A stretch of 64,000 nt of DNA from positions 372,001 to 436,000 of the forward strand of contig NZ_JAQIIX010000001.1 in the NCBI RefSeq assembly GCF_036946495.1. The letters are read 5' to 3'. The notes under the pieces were generated by a model. That model had not been told where the DNA came from. It saw nothing but the letters and a program-made list of their open reading frames with translations, and did no database searches. Position 1 is the stretch's first letter, and each line of letters opens with the position of its first letter. The DNA is from Mycolicibacterium neoaurum (GTDB lineage: Bacteria; Actinomycetota; Actinomycetes; Mycobacteriales; Mycobacteriaceae). The translations under genes were made by a program, and so were the position numbers. Positions 49,972-59,439 of this stretch are shown one piece after another.

Positions 49972-52770
49972 GTGGTTCAGAAGCGCAAGTTGATCGAGGT
50001 GGCACTTCCTCTCGAGGTGATCAACCGAGAGTCGGCCCGTGAGAAGTCGATTCGGCACGGTCATCCCTCCACGCTGCACCTGTGGTGGGCCCGACGCCCC
50101 CTCGCTGCGGCCCGTGCGGTGCTGTTCGCGCAGCTCGTCGACGACCCGTCGTCGAATCTCGAGGAGTTCCCGACTGAGGAGTTGCAACGCAAGGAGCGCG
50201 AACGGCTACACAAGCTTATCGAGCGGCTCGTCGTCTGGGAGAATATTCGCGACGAGAAGCTGTTCGCTGAAGCCCACGCCGAGATCCTCAAATCCACCGG
50301 CGGCAATCCACCGCCGATCCTCGACCCCTTCGCCGGCGGTGGAACCATTCCGCTGGAGGCACAGCGACTCGGGCTGGAGGCACACGCATCGGACCTGAAT
50401 CCCGTTGCAGTGCTGATAAACAAGGCGCTAATCGAGATTCCGCCTAGGTTTGCTGGCAACGCGCCGGTATCCCCGGACGTCGCCAAGGACCAACTCGCCC
50501 ATCCGTGGCCGGCCGCAACCGGACTGGCTGAGGACGTCCGCCGCTACGGCCAATGGATGCGCGACGAAGCCGAGAGGCGCATTGGACACCTCTACCCCAT
50601 GGCCACCTTGTCCGACGGCTCGCAGGCGACCGTGATCGCATGGATCTGGGCACGCACCGTCACCTGCCCCAACCCCGCCTGCGGCATCGCCATGCCGCTG
50701 GTGCGCTCCTGGTGGCTAGGAAAGAAGAAGGGCAAAGAGGCTTACGTGTTGCCGTCCGTCGTCGAAGGCGAAGTTCGCTTCACCATCGGGCATGACCCAA
50801 AACGAGCTCCCGGCAAGGACACCGACGGAACCGTGGGCCGCACCGGCGCCATCTGCATCGGGTGTCGATCTGCCACAGAACTCAACTACGTCCGCGCTGA
50901 GGGACGGGCCGGACGGATGGGTGAACAGCTCATAGCCACCGTGGCCGAAGGCAACCGCACCCGTATCTACGTTGAACCCACACGCGAACATGAGGCGGCG
51001 TCCGAGATTGAGCGCCCCACTGACGCGCCGGGCGGTGATATTGCAACGAATCCCCGTTGGTTCTCACCACCGGGTTTCGGCGTGACCACGTTCGCTGATC
51101 TCTTTACGGCGCGGCAACTGACGGCCCTTACTACGTTTAGCGACCTTGTCGCCGAAGCCCGTAGAGAAGTGCTGGCCGACGCCCTCGCCGCCGGCATGGC
51201 CGAAGGCGATCGCCTTGAAGTCGGCGGCACCGGAGCTGCGGCATACGCCGATGCGATTGCAACCTACTTGGGTTTTGCCGTGAGCCGTTTGGCCGACTAT
51301 GGATCATCCATTTCGACATGGATGCCGGATCCAAAGAACGAAGGAATCCGAAACACGTTCGCTCGCCAAGCAATTCCCATGACATGGGACTTCGCTGAAG
51401 CAAATCCGCTGAGCGCGGCGTCAGGAAACTTCTGGTTCATGCTGCGCGGTATCGGCAGAGCGCTCGACACGGTTCCTGCGGCGTCGTCGGCTGGAATAGC
51501 GGTCCAGAGCGATGCTGCTTCGAGACCAAGGAACGATGTCCTGGTATCAACCGACCCGCCCTATTACGACAACATCGGCTACTCAGATTTATCCGACTAT
51601 TTCTACGTGTGGCTTCGCCGATCCCTGCGGACTATTCATCCGGAGCTGCTGAGCACCATGCTGGTACCAAAGGCTGAAGAACTCGTCGCCAATCCCTACC
51701 GGCACGGTGGGAAGGATGGTGCGCGGGAGTTTTTCGAAGACGGGTTCCGGGAGGTCTTCCGGCAAGCACGCGAGTCGGCGCTACCGGATTTCCCGATCAC
51801 TGTCTATTACGCATTTAAGCAGTCCGAAACAACGGAAACTGGTGAAGCGTCTACAGGCTGGGAAACTCTGTTGGAAGGGATGATCCGATCCGGGTGGGAA
51901 GTCACCGCAACCTGGCCGTTGCGAAGTGAGCGAGGTGGTCGGATGATCAGCGTGGGTACCAACGCTCTAGCGTCATCGATCGTCCTAGCCCTCCGCCCGC
52001 GGCCGCAGGATGCCACGCCGACAGATCGCCGCCAGTTCGTCGAGACCCTCAAAGCCGAGCTTCCTTCGGCACTGAAAGAACTCCAGCACGGCGCGATCGC
52101 ACCGGTTGATCTGCCGCAGGCAGCCATAGGGCCGGGTATGGCCGTGTTCTCCCGCTATTCGGCAGTGCTGGAACCCGACGGGTCGAAGATGTCGGTGCGT
52201 TCTGCGTTGGCCCGGATCAACGAGATCCTCGACCAAGTGCTCAACGAACAAGAAGGCGATTTCGACTCGACGACGCGATTTGCGATCGCCTGGTACCGCC
52301 AACACGGATACAACACAGGAACTTTCGGTGACGCTAACAACCTCGCCAATGCCCGCAACACCACTGTCGACACGATGGACCGCGGCGGCATCCTCACTAG
52401 CCGGGCGGGGAAAGTCCAGCTGATCAAGCCGTCGGATTTGAGCGCGGACTACGACATGCTCACTGACCTGCACGCCAGCAATTGGGAAGCCCTGCACCAC
52501 CTCATCAGGGTCATGGAAGGCGAAGGCGTCACGCCCGCCGGGGAGTTCCTGCGCACCGCGTTGAGACGCCCCGACGGAGCCATCGACGCCGATCTTGTCA
52601 AGGAGCTTGCGCATTTGCTGTTCCGAATCGCCGAGGCCAACGGCTGGACCAAAGATGCGCTGAACTTCAACACCTTGGTTACTAGCTGGCCGGAGATTCA
52701 CGACGTCGCCAGGTCCGATGCACCGGCGGGGAGCTCGCAGAGTGCATTCGACTTCACTGAGGAGGACTGA
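49972..52770 (+). CDS. DUF1156-family DNA methyltransferase
   Basis: Large DNA methylase of 932 residues. The N-terminal DUF1156 region (LIEVALPLEVINRESAREKSIRHGHPSTLHLWWARRPLAAAR) is highly characteristic. The SAM-binding motif is DPFAGGGT at 118-125, and the catalytic DPPY at 528-531 reads STDPPYYDNIGYSDLSDYFYVWLRRSL, the gamma/beta amino-MTase type expected to make N6-methyladenine or N4-methylcytosine. Two cysteine pairs (CPNPACG near 243, CIGC near 297) probably hold a zinc. It should mark host DNA in a restriction-like defence system. The GTG start at 49972 follows AGAAGGG. It is 1 bp upstream of the DUF262 gene. Confidence 0.9.
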   Translation: MVQKRKLIEVALPLEVINRESAREKSIRHGHPSTLHLWWARRPLAAARAVLFAQLVDDPSSNLEEFPTEELQRKERERLHKLIERLVVWENIRDEKLFAEAHAEILKSTGGNPPPILDPFAGGGTIPLEAQRLGLEAHASDLNPVAVLINKALIEIPPRFAGNAPVSPDVAKDQLAHPWPAATGLAEDVRRYGQWMRDEAERRIGHLYPMATLSDGSQATVIAWIWARTVTCPNPACGIAMPLVRSWWLGKKKGKEAYVLPSVVEGEVRFTIGHDPKRAPGKDTDGTVGRTGAICIGCRSATELNYVRAEGRAGRMGEQLIATVAEGNRTRIYVEPTREHEAASEIERPTDAPGGDIATNPRWFSPPGFGVTTFADLFTARQLTALTTFSDLVAEARREVLADALAAGMAEGDRLEVGGTGAAAYADAIATYLGFAVSRLADYGSSISTWMPDPKNEGIRNTFARQAIPMTWDFAEANPLSAASGNFWFMLRGIGRALDTVPAASSAGIAVQSDAASRPRNDVLVSTDPPYYDNIGYSDLSDYFYVWLRRSLRTIHPELLSTMLVPKAEELVANPYRHGGKDGAREFFEDGFREVFRQARESALPDFPITVYYAFKQSETTETGEASTGWETLLEGMIRSGWEVTATWPLRSERGGRMISVGTNALASSIVLALRPRPQDATPTDRRQFVETLKAELPSALKELQHGAIAPVDLPQAAIGPGMAVFSRYSAVLEPDGSKMSVRSALARINEILDQVLNEQEGDFDSTTRFAIAWYRQHGYNTGTFGDANNLANARNTTVDTMDRGGILTSRAGKVQLIKPSDLSADYDMLTDLHASNWEALHHLIRVMEGEGVTPAGEFLRTALRRPDGAIDADLVKELAHLLFRIAEANGWTKDALNFNTLVTSWPEIHDVARSDAPAGSSQSAFDFTEED

Positions 52771-52771
52771 C

Positions 52772-54613
52772 GTGGGATTCCTGACGCCGATGCACGAGTT
52801 GGGTGAGTACCTGGCGTGGACTCGCTCGGGCGAAATCCAGTTGCCGGACTTTCAGCGCGGTTACAAGTGGGAAGATGAACGCATCCGTCAACTCCTGGTC
52901 ACGGTGCTGCGCGGACACCCCTTAGGCGCCGTGATGCTCCTGAAAACCGGCAATTCTCACGTGCGATTCAAGCCTCGCGCAATCGAAGGCGTCGATCTGG
53001 CAGCGGGTGTCGAAGCGAAGTTTCTACTACTGGACGGACAACAGCGCCTCACCTCACTTACCCAGGCGCTCAGCGGTAACGGCGTCGTTGCGACGAAGGA
53101 CAGCCGAGGCAAGCTGCTCGACCGCCGCTACCTCGTCCACATGCAGACGGCACTGAGTGACTCCAACCGTGTCGATGAAGCGATCATCTCGATTCCCGCC
53201 GATGGTGTCATCCGCACCAACTTCGGCAAGGACGTCGTCCTCGACCTGAGCGAGCCCGAAAAACAGCGCGAACATGGCTACTTCCCGCTGCACCTGCTCT
53301 ACGGGGACTACATGAGCTGGATCCTTGAACTGCAGGACCGAGAACTCGGCAAGAAGTTCCACGAAGGATTCATCAAACCCGCCGCTACCTACGATATCCC
53401 GGCGATCATCCTCGATGAGAACACCGACAAGGCGGCCGTGGCGACTGTCTTCGAGAAAGTCAACATCGGTGGTCTGCCGCTCAATGTATTCGAGTTGCTG
53501 ACCGCCGTCTTCGCCGGCGATGCGCACTACTTTGAGTCGGCGGGGGAAGACTTCCGCTTGAACGACGACTGGAAGGAGACCCAGCTCAAGTGGGCGTCCT
53601 CCCCAGTGCTGAACGCCGTCGAAAACACCGACTTCCTGCAGGCCGTTACAATGCTCACCACCCGGCAGCGACATCTCGCCGACACCTCCGACCGACCACC
53701 GGCGATCTCGGCGAAGCGTGAGGACGTGCTGAAGCTGACGCTGACCGACTACCTGCAGTGGCGTGACCCGCTGCGGGAGGCATTCGTCTGGGCCGCGACG
53801 TTCCTGGCGGACCGCCATATCTTCGCCCCGCGCGACGTGCCGTACCCCAAGCAACTCGTTCCACTGGCGACCGTCAAGGTGGCGCTGGGCAAGGACGCGG
53901 ATCTGGTCAGCGTCAGCGAGCGTCTAGTCCGCTGGTTTTGGTGCGGGGTACTCGGCGAACTCTACGGCTCGGCGAGTGAAACACGCTTCGCCCGCGATAT
54001 CGAAGCGGTCCCCGCGTGGGCGATCGACGAGTCCGCCCCGATACCGCGGACCATCCAAGACGCCAGCTTCACGGAGTCGCGTCTGCACTCCCTGCGGACC
54101 CGAAACGCGGCGGCCTATAAGGGTATTGCGGCGCTCATCCTCGCCAGAGGTGCACGGGACTGGATGGAGGACAAGGCTCTCGACAAAGTGCAGTACGTCG
54201 ACCTCGCTGTCGACATCCACCACGTGTTTCCGCAGAAGTGGTGTGACGACAACGGCATTGACCCCGAGCGCCGCGAAAGCATCGTCAACAAGACGACGAT
54301 CAGCGCTCGCACGAACCGCACCATCGGTGGCGCGGCGCCATCCTCCTATCTGTCGGTTATCGAAGCCCGTGCGCAGATCGCGGAGCAACGACTCGACGAG
54401 CTGGTCGCAACTCACCTCATTCCGGCCGAGTTCCTGCGCGCAGATGACTTCGACGCCTACTTCAGCTTCCGACGCGAGTCGCTTTGCCAGTTGGTCGAAT
54501 CGGCGATCGGCAAAGCCGTCCAACGCGATATCGACCAAGGCTTCGCCAATGAAGACTCTGCACAGTTCGAGCCCGACGATCTGAACGACGATATGAGCTT
54601 AGGGGACGATTGA
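52772..54613 (+). CDS. DUF262/DUF1524 (GmrSD-type) nuclease
   Basis: Protein of 613 residues from the GTG at 52772 behind GGAGGACTGAC. The N-terminal DUF262 ParB-like part shows IQLPDFQRGYKW and the nucleotide-hydrolysis motif DGQQR at 88-92. The C-terminal DUF1524 HNH-type nuclease shows DIHHVFPQKW (H483-H484) and the asparagine-bearing NKTTISARTN near 509. This GmrSD-type pairing is known from enzymes that cut modified DNA, and from BREX BrxU. In this operon it may be the effector that cuts unmethylated or modified phage DNA. It lies directly between the methylase and the DUF499 ATPase. Confidence 0.87.
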   Translation: MGFLTPMHELGEYLAWTRSGEIQLPDFQRGYKWEDERIRQLLVTVLRGHPLGAVMLLKTGNSHVRFKPRAIEGVDLAAGVEAKFLLLDGQQRLTSLTQALSGNGVVATKDSRGKLLDRRYLVHMQTALSDSNRVDEAIISIPADGVIRTNFGKDVVLDLSEPEKQREHGYFPLHLLYGDYMSWILELQDRELGKKFHEGFIKPAATYDIPAIILDENTDKAAVATVFEKVNIGGLPLNVFELLTAVFAGDAHYFESAGEDFRLNDDWKETQLKWASSPVLNAVENTDFLQAVTMLTTRQRHLADTSDRPPAISAKREDVLKLTLTDYLQWRDPLREAFVWAATFLADRHIFAPRDVPYPKQLVPLATVKVALGKDADLVSVSERLVRWFWCGVLGELYGSASETRFARDIEAVPAWAIDESAPIPRTIQDASFTESRLHSLRTRNAAAYKGIAALILARGARDWMEDKALDKVQYVDLAVDIHHVFPQKWCDDNGIDPERRESIVNKTTISARTNRTIGGAAPSSYLSVIEARAQIAEQRLDELVATHLIPAEFLRADDFDAYFSFRRESLCQLVESAIGKAVQRDIDQGFANEDSAQFEPDDLNDDMSLGDD

Positions 54614-54614
54614 T

Positions 54615-57600
54615 ATGGCTTTGAGTAACCGCGACCGCATCAACCGAATGTTTGAGGTGATGGCCCCGGCGCTAGATGACTTCATCGCATCGGTGATCGG
54701 TCAAGGCGACCCTGCGCTCGGCGCCGCGTGGACCAAGCTTGTCCAAATCAAAGACGGCAAGAAGGGCGCCCCAGCAGATAAGACCTACAATCCCCACGAT
54801 CCCCAAGTGCAGTTCCGCATCCTCACTGAGAGCAGCATCACCAGCAGTTTCAAGGCCGGCTGGTATCCGTTCAACAAGTCTTTCGGCAAGGCCGGCGAGT
54901 CCTTCGCGATCGAACTGCGCGAGGTCCGAAACAACTGGGCGCACAACGGAACCTTCTCCGACGACGACGCCTACCGCGCACTGGACACCGGCGAGCGACT
55001 GCTCAAGCTGGTTGGTGCCACCAAGGAAGCCGACGAGGTGCACGCGATCCGGCTCAACCTGCGTCGCGTCACCGCCGACAAAGAGGACAAAAAGACTCTG
55101 AAGGCGGCGGTCGACAACCCGGAGGCGTCCGGTCTCAAGCCTTGGCGAGATGTGCTTCCGCCCCACGATGACGTCGCCACCGGGAACTTCGCCGCCTCCG
55201 AGTTCGCCGCCGACTTATACAAAGTCGCATTCGGCGGCGAACAGGATTCTGGCTACGCGGATGCGGTCGAGTTCTTCAGACGCACTTACCTCACCGAGGG
55301 GTTGACCGATCTCGTTGGCCGCGCTGTCCGTCGTATCTCCGGCGACGATAACGCGCCACCGGTGATCAACCTGCAGACCAATTTTGGTGGCGGCAAGACC
55401 CACTCCATGCTGGCGCTGTGGCACGTCGCCGCCGGACTGCCCATCGGCGAGTTTCCTCAAGACACCCAGGAGCTACTGTCCGCCAACGGATACTCCGGCG
55501 CGAAGATAAATCGCGTCGCAATCGTCGGCAACCACTTCAGCCCCGCCGGTGAAACCAAGGACGACGGCACGCACGTCAATACCCTGTGGGGCGAGCTGGC
55601 CTGGCAACTCGGCGGGCCCGAAGCCTACGCACTGGTCGCCAAGGCCGACGCCGAACGCACCACCCCCGGCGAAGCGTTGCACGACCTGCTGCAGAAGCAC
55701 TCCCCTGCCGTCATTCTGATCGACGAATGGGTGGCCTACGCACGCTCGCTCGTTGGCCGTGACGACCTTGCTGGCGGCACCTTTGACGACCAGTTCACCT
55801 TCGCGCAGTCGCTGACCGAGGCTGCCAAGGGCACTTCGGGTGTGCTGCTGGTGATCTCGATTCCCGCCTCCGAGACCGGAGACGCCCCCGACAAGATCGC
55901 CGCCGGTAACGCTGAGGAAGTTGGTGGTGCCCACGGCCTGGAGGCGCTCAAGCGGTTGCAGAACGTCGTGCGTCGCGTCGCCGACCAATGGCGACCGGCT
56001 TCATCGGTCGAGGCTTACCAGATCGTGCGGCAGCGGCTATTCAAGCAACCCGATGCGGCAGCCCTCGCATCGATCAGTGCAACCGCGCGCGGCTACGTCG
56101 AGATGTATCGCAAGTACAGCGACGACTTTCCCCGCGAAGCCCGCGACGGCGCCTACGAAGACCGGATCAAGCGGACCTACCCCATTCACCCCGAACTGTT
56201 CGACCGACTGTACGAAGAATGGTCGTCCCTGGAACGGTTCCAACGCACCCGCGGCGTGCTGCGCCTGATGAGTACGGTGATCCACGCCCTATGGACCGGT
56301 GAAGACGCCTCACCGCTGATTATGCCAGGCTCGGTCCCACTGGCGACCGCCAACGTCAATTCTGAACTCACGCAATACCTTCAGGATTCGTGGAAGGCGA
56401 TCATCGACGCCGACGTCGACGGCCCAACCTCCGAACCCGCACGCATCGATAAGGACAAGCCGCTGTTCGGTCAGCGCTCGCTGACCAAGCGCCTAGCCCG
56501 CACCGTCTTCTTCGGCGCCGCGCCGACCATCGGCTCGGCCCACAAAGGCCTCGAAACCCAGCGGGTGTTCCTGGGCACCGCCGTGCCCGGTGATGTGCCC
56601 GGCAACTTCCACTCCGCGCTCACCCAACTCGGCGACCGGGCCACCTACTTCTACTCCGGCTCCGGCAAGTACTGGTACGACCTTCAAGCCAACATCACCC
56701 GCACCGCCAAGGACCAGGCCGAGCGCCTGCACAAAGAGGATGTGTGGGCCGAGATCGTCCGCCGCCTACAGGCCCAGGCCCGCACACGAGGCGACTTCGC
56801 CGGAGTCCACGTCTGCCCCGAAACGAACGCGGACATCCCCGACACAGACGAAGCACGCCTGGTGATCCTGCACCCGAAGGTCGCTCACAAGCGCGGAACT
56901 GACTCCTTTGCTAAGGAATTCGCCCGACAGTCCACCGAGCAGCGCGGCACCGCCAACCGCGCCAACCGCAACATGCTGGTGTACCTCGCCGCAGACGAAG
57001 CCCGGCTCGAAGAACTCGACAACGCCACCCGCGACTATCTGGGTTGGACGCACGTCTTGGCAAACGAGGCCGACCTGGACCTCACTCAGAATCAGAAGAA
57101 CCAGGCCACCCAACGACAGTCGCAAGCAGACCAAACCGTCATCTCCCGGCTGATGCAGACCTTCACCTGGGCCCTGGTCCCGGCGCAACCTGACGCAGGC
57201 GCTCCGTTCATCGTCCGCGAGACCAAGGTGGAAGGACAGTCCGAATCGTTGGCGGAGCGGGTTTCGCGCCGACTTGGCAACGACGGTGACCTGTCCATCC
57301 GTCAGGCCGCAGTCAATGTTCGACTCGCCATCAACAAGGTGCCGCAAATCTGGAACGGCGGGCACGTCGCGCTCGGTGCGTTGTGGTCGCTGTACTGCCA
57401 GTACCCGTATATGCCGCGCTTGCGAGACCGAAAGGTGTTGCAGGACGGGGTACTCGATCTGCCGATGATCTGGCAGACCGATGCCTTCGCACTTGCTACA
57501 GGCTTCGACGAGGGCACCGGCCGGTACATCGGGCTGTGGATTCCGACCGACACAAACGCCGCGCCATCGGCCACCGACGCACTTCTGCTCGTACGTCCCG

Positions 57601-57956
57601 ACATTGCCGTAAAGCAACGTGACGAGGAGACGCCATCCAATGAGCCAAACGATGCTCCGCAGCAGGAGACCAAGCCTGGTATCCCAGCTGATTCCCCCAA
57701 GGTAGACGTCGCATTCCCCCCATCGAAGACGCGCTTTTACGGGGTGAAGACCCTCAGTTCGGACAAAATCGCGCTCGACTTCAAGAACGTCGCCGATGAG
57801 ATCATCGCTAACCTGCGGGAGCAGGGCATCGACCTCGTCGTCAAGATCGAGATCGAGGCCGTTGACACAAATGGATTCGACGAGAACAAGATTCGGACGC
57901 TGTCCGAGAACGCAAAGACGCTGAAATTCGACCAGTCGGGGTTCGAGTCGGAATGA
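54615..57956 (+). CDS. HEPN(Swt1)-DUF499 ATPase
   Basis: Large protein of 1113 residues starting 2 bp after the DUF262 stop. The N-terminus is a Swt1-like HEPN domain (about 1-135) with R105-NNWA-H110, an R-x4-H motif of the type found in HEPN RNases. A DUF499 P-loop ATPase follows: Walker A FGGGKTHS (257-264) and Walker B VILIDEW (366-372). DUF499 proteins accompany DUF1156 methylases in anti-phage loci and probably act as the nucleotide-driven complex core. Whether the HEPN part is an RNase or only a scaffold is not decided by sequence. The later regions contain no recognised domain. Confidence 0.85.
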   Translation: MALSNRDRINRMFEVMAPALDDFIASVIGQGDPALGAAWTKLVQIKDGKKGAPADKTYNPHDPQVQFRILTESSITSSFKAGWYPFNKSFGKAGESFAIELREVRNNWAHNGTFSDDDAYRALDTGERLLKLVGATKEADEVHAIRLNLRRVTADKEDKKTLKAAVDNPEASGLKPWRDVLPPHDDVATGNFAASEFAADLYKVAFGGEQDSGYADAVEFFRRTYLTEGLTDLVGRAVRRISGDDNAPPVINLQTNFGGGKTHSMLALWHVAAGLPIGEFPQDTQELLSANGYSGAKINRVAIVGNHFSPAGETKDDGTHVNTLWGELAWQLGGPEAYALVAKADAERTTPGEALHDLLQKHSPAVILIDEWVAYARSLVGRDDLAGGTFDDQFTFAQSLTEAAKGTSGVLLVISIPASETGDAPDKIAAGNAEEVGGAHGLEALKRLQNVVRRVADQWRPASSVEAYQIVRQRLFKQPDAAALASISATARGYVEMYRKYSDDFPREARDGAYEDRIKRTYPIHPELFDRLYEEWSSLERFQRTRGVLRLMSTVIHALWTGEDASPLIMPGSVPLATANVNSELTQYLQDSWKAIIDADVDGPTSEPARIDKDKPLFGQRSLTKRLARTVFFGAAPTIGSAHKGLETQRVFLGTAVPGDVPGNFHSALTQLGDRATYFYSGSGKYWYDLQANITRTAKDQAERLHKEDVWAEIVRRLQAQARTRGDFAGVHVCPETNADIPDTDEARLVILHPKVAHKRGTDSFAKEFARQSTEQRGTANRANRNMLVYLAADEARLEELDNATRDYLGWTHVLANEADLDLTQNQKNQATQRQSQADQTVISRLMQTFTWALVPAQPDAGAPFIVRETKVEGQSESLAERVSRRLGNDGDLSIRQAAVNVRLAINKVPQIWNGGHVALGALWSLYCQYPYMPRLRDRKVLQDGVLDLPMIWQTDAFALATGFDEGTGRYIGLWIPTDTNAAPSATDALLLVRPDIAVKQRDEETPSNEPNDAPQQETKPGIPADSPKVDVAFPPSKTRFYGVKTLSSDKIALDFKNVADEIIANLREQGIDLVVKIEIEAVDTNGFDENKIRTLSENAKTLKFDQSGFESE

Positions 57957-57992
57957 TCGATTACAGCCTGACCCCACACAGGAGACCGTGAA

Positions 57993-58508
57993 GTGTCGCG
58001 ATTCACTCCACGACCGCAGTCGACCTCGTTCTTCGACAGAGTGTTCGGCTCCTCTGGTGACAGCAGCGCGCACCAGCTCGATGAGTGGCTGGAGAGCACG
58101 CTCAAGCGTGAGCTCAAACTCGACTCGATCGAGCGTGACGATGACGGCGACATCGCGCTGGTATCAGGCAGCGCCGTCGTGTACGTCAGTACGAGCGACG
58201 ACGGAACGCCATGGATCGCAGTTTTCTCTCCGCTGCTTGAGGGCTTCGCCATGCGCCCCGAGGTGTACGAGGCGGTTAATGCGATCAATCGGAATACGCC
58301 GAACGCGAAGGCAACCGTCGACCCAGATGGACCACAGATAGTGCTTTCGGCGGAGCTCTACATTTTCGATGGACTTTCGCCCGAGCAGCTCATGGCGACC
58401 ATTGATCACATCGCAGACCGCGCGGACCACTATGACACTCGGCTGCAGAAGCGATTTGGCGGACAGACCATGCTCGACGACGATGATGGTGACGAGTTCG
58501 ATGTCTAA
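57993..58508 (+). CDS. YbjN/T3SS-chaperone-like protein
   Basis: Protein of 171 residues with a GTG start behind GGAG. The middle part resembles the YbjN/type III secretion chaperone-like fold: LDSIERDDDGDIALVSGSAVVYVSTSDDGTPWIAVFSPLLEGF and the helix LSPEQLMATIDHIADRAD. A very acidic tail DDDDGDEFDV follows. Such domains bind peptides or unfolded segments. It overlaps the following protease gene by 8 bp and follows the DUF499 gene by 36 bp, which suggests it feeds the protease or guards it until infection. Confidence 0.7.
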   Translation: MSRFTPRPQSTSFFDRVFGSSGDSSAHQLDEWLESTLKRELKLDSIERDDDGDIALVSGSAVVYVSTSDDGTPWIAVFSPLLEGFAMRPEVYEAVNAINRNTPNAKATVDPDGPQIVLSAELYIFDGLSPEQLMATIDHIADRADHYDTRLQKRFGGQTMLDDDDGDEFDV

Positions 58509-59415
58509 TACATCGGGACGGTTGCTTCGGCAGTTCAGCGACGAGATTATCGGACTGGCCGAACGCGTTGTGCTTTCTACTGCCATTGTCAGAGCACAGA
58601 CGCGTGATTTCGACGAAGGTAGCGGATCAGCGTTCCTCTACGACGTCGAGCACCTCGTCACGAACAATCATGTGGTCGAAGGAATGGTCGACCCGATCCA
58701 CGTCCAGCTACCCGGCGCTCGACAGACCGAGGCACGCGTCGTGGGACGAGATCCCTTGACCGACCTCGCTGTCCTGCGAGTTGATCCGCAACCCGCTGAG
58801 CCGCTCTTGATTTCGGCCCGCGGGGCGCGGCTCGGAGAACTCTGCTTTGCATTCGGTAGCCCCCTGGGTGAGTTCCCGGAGAGCATCAGCATTGGCATCG
58901 TGAGCGGTTTGAAGCGAAGCCTTCCCACCGGGGATAAGCAAGCGATCTTCGACGTGATCCAGACGGATGCCGCAATCAACCCCGGAAACTCCGGCGGGCC
59001 ATTGGTGAACGTCGACGGTCTTGTCATAGGAGTGAATACGGCAGCTATCCCTGAGGCCGATGGCATTGGCTTCGCGGTCCCGGCCGACACCGTCGCGGAG
59101 GTAGTCCAGGAACTCATCACCTACGGTGCGGTTGAACGCGCGTCATTGGGGGTCAGCGTCGCACGCCGATCCGTCGATAGAGCACCGGGAGGGCATGCTC
59201 TTGTAGTGACGGCTGTTCGCGATAACTCAGCAGGCCCCTTTGAGACTGGCGATGCGATCGTCACTGTCGGGGATCGCGACATCCACTCCCAGAACGACCT
59301 ATTGCGCGCGTTGCGACGCGACGTCGCCAATCGCAGAGTAGCAGTCGTGGTCTTGCGTGGTGACCACGAAGTCTCGATTGAATGCCTGCCGCGGAGCGTG
59401 CGAACATTCAGCTGA
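58501..59415 (+). CDS. S1C (HtrA/Deg-type) serine protease with PDZ domain
   Basis: Trypsin-fold protease of 304 residues from the ATG at 58501. The catalytic triad is intact: H57 in VTNNHVVEG, D88 in DPLTDLAVL and S164 in PGNSGGPLVN. The C-terminal part, from about residue 215, is a PDZ domain (LGVSVARRS, LVVTAVRDNSAGPFETGDAIVTVGDRDIHSQNDLLRALR). Unlike most Deg proteases it has no signal peptide or membrane anchor, so it is cytoplasmic. In defence loci, such trypsin-like proteases are known effectors or activators that cut partner toxins. It is co-translated with the YbjN-like chaperone and convergent with the macro-domain gene. Confidence 0.88.
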   Translation: MSNTSGRLLRQFSDEIIGLAERVVLSTAIVRAQTRDFDEGSGSAFLYDVEHLVTNNHVVEGMVDPIHVQLPGARQTEARVVGRDPLTDLAVLRVDPQPAEPLLISARGARLGELCFAFGSPLGEFPESISIGIVSGLKRSLPTGDKQAIFDVIQTDAAINPGNSGGPLVNVDGLVIGVNTAAIPEADGIGFAVPADTVAEVVQELITYGAVERASLGVSVARRSVDRAPGGHALVVTAVRDNSAGPFETGDAIVTVGDRDIHSQNDLLRALRRDVANRRVAVVVLRGDHEVSIECLPRSVRTFS

Positions 59416-59439
59416 AACACCCGCGGGGGAAGGCGCAGT

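Noticed and set aside
41871..57956. Canonical BREX or class 1 DISARM
   Set aside because: PglZ, BrxL, DrmA/DrmB (DUF1998) and the PLD protein were not seen, so only partial resemblance remains.
56766..58073. 435-codon reverse frame opposite the DUF499 gene
   Set aside because: No motif and complete overlap with the conserved ATPase and YbjN-like genes.
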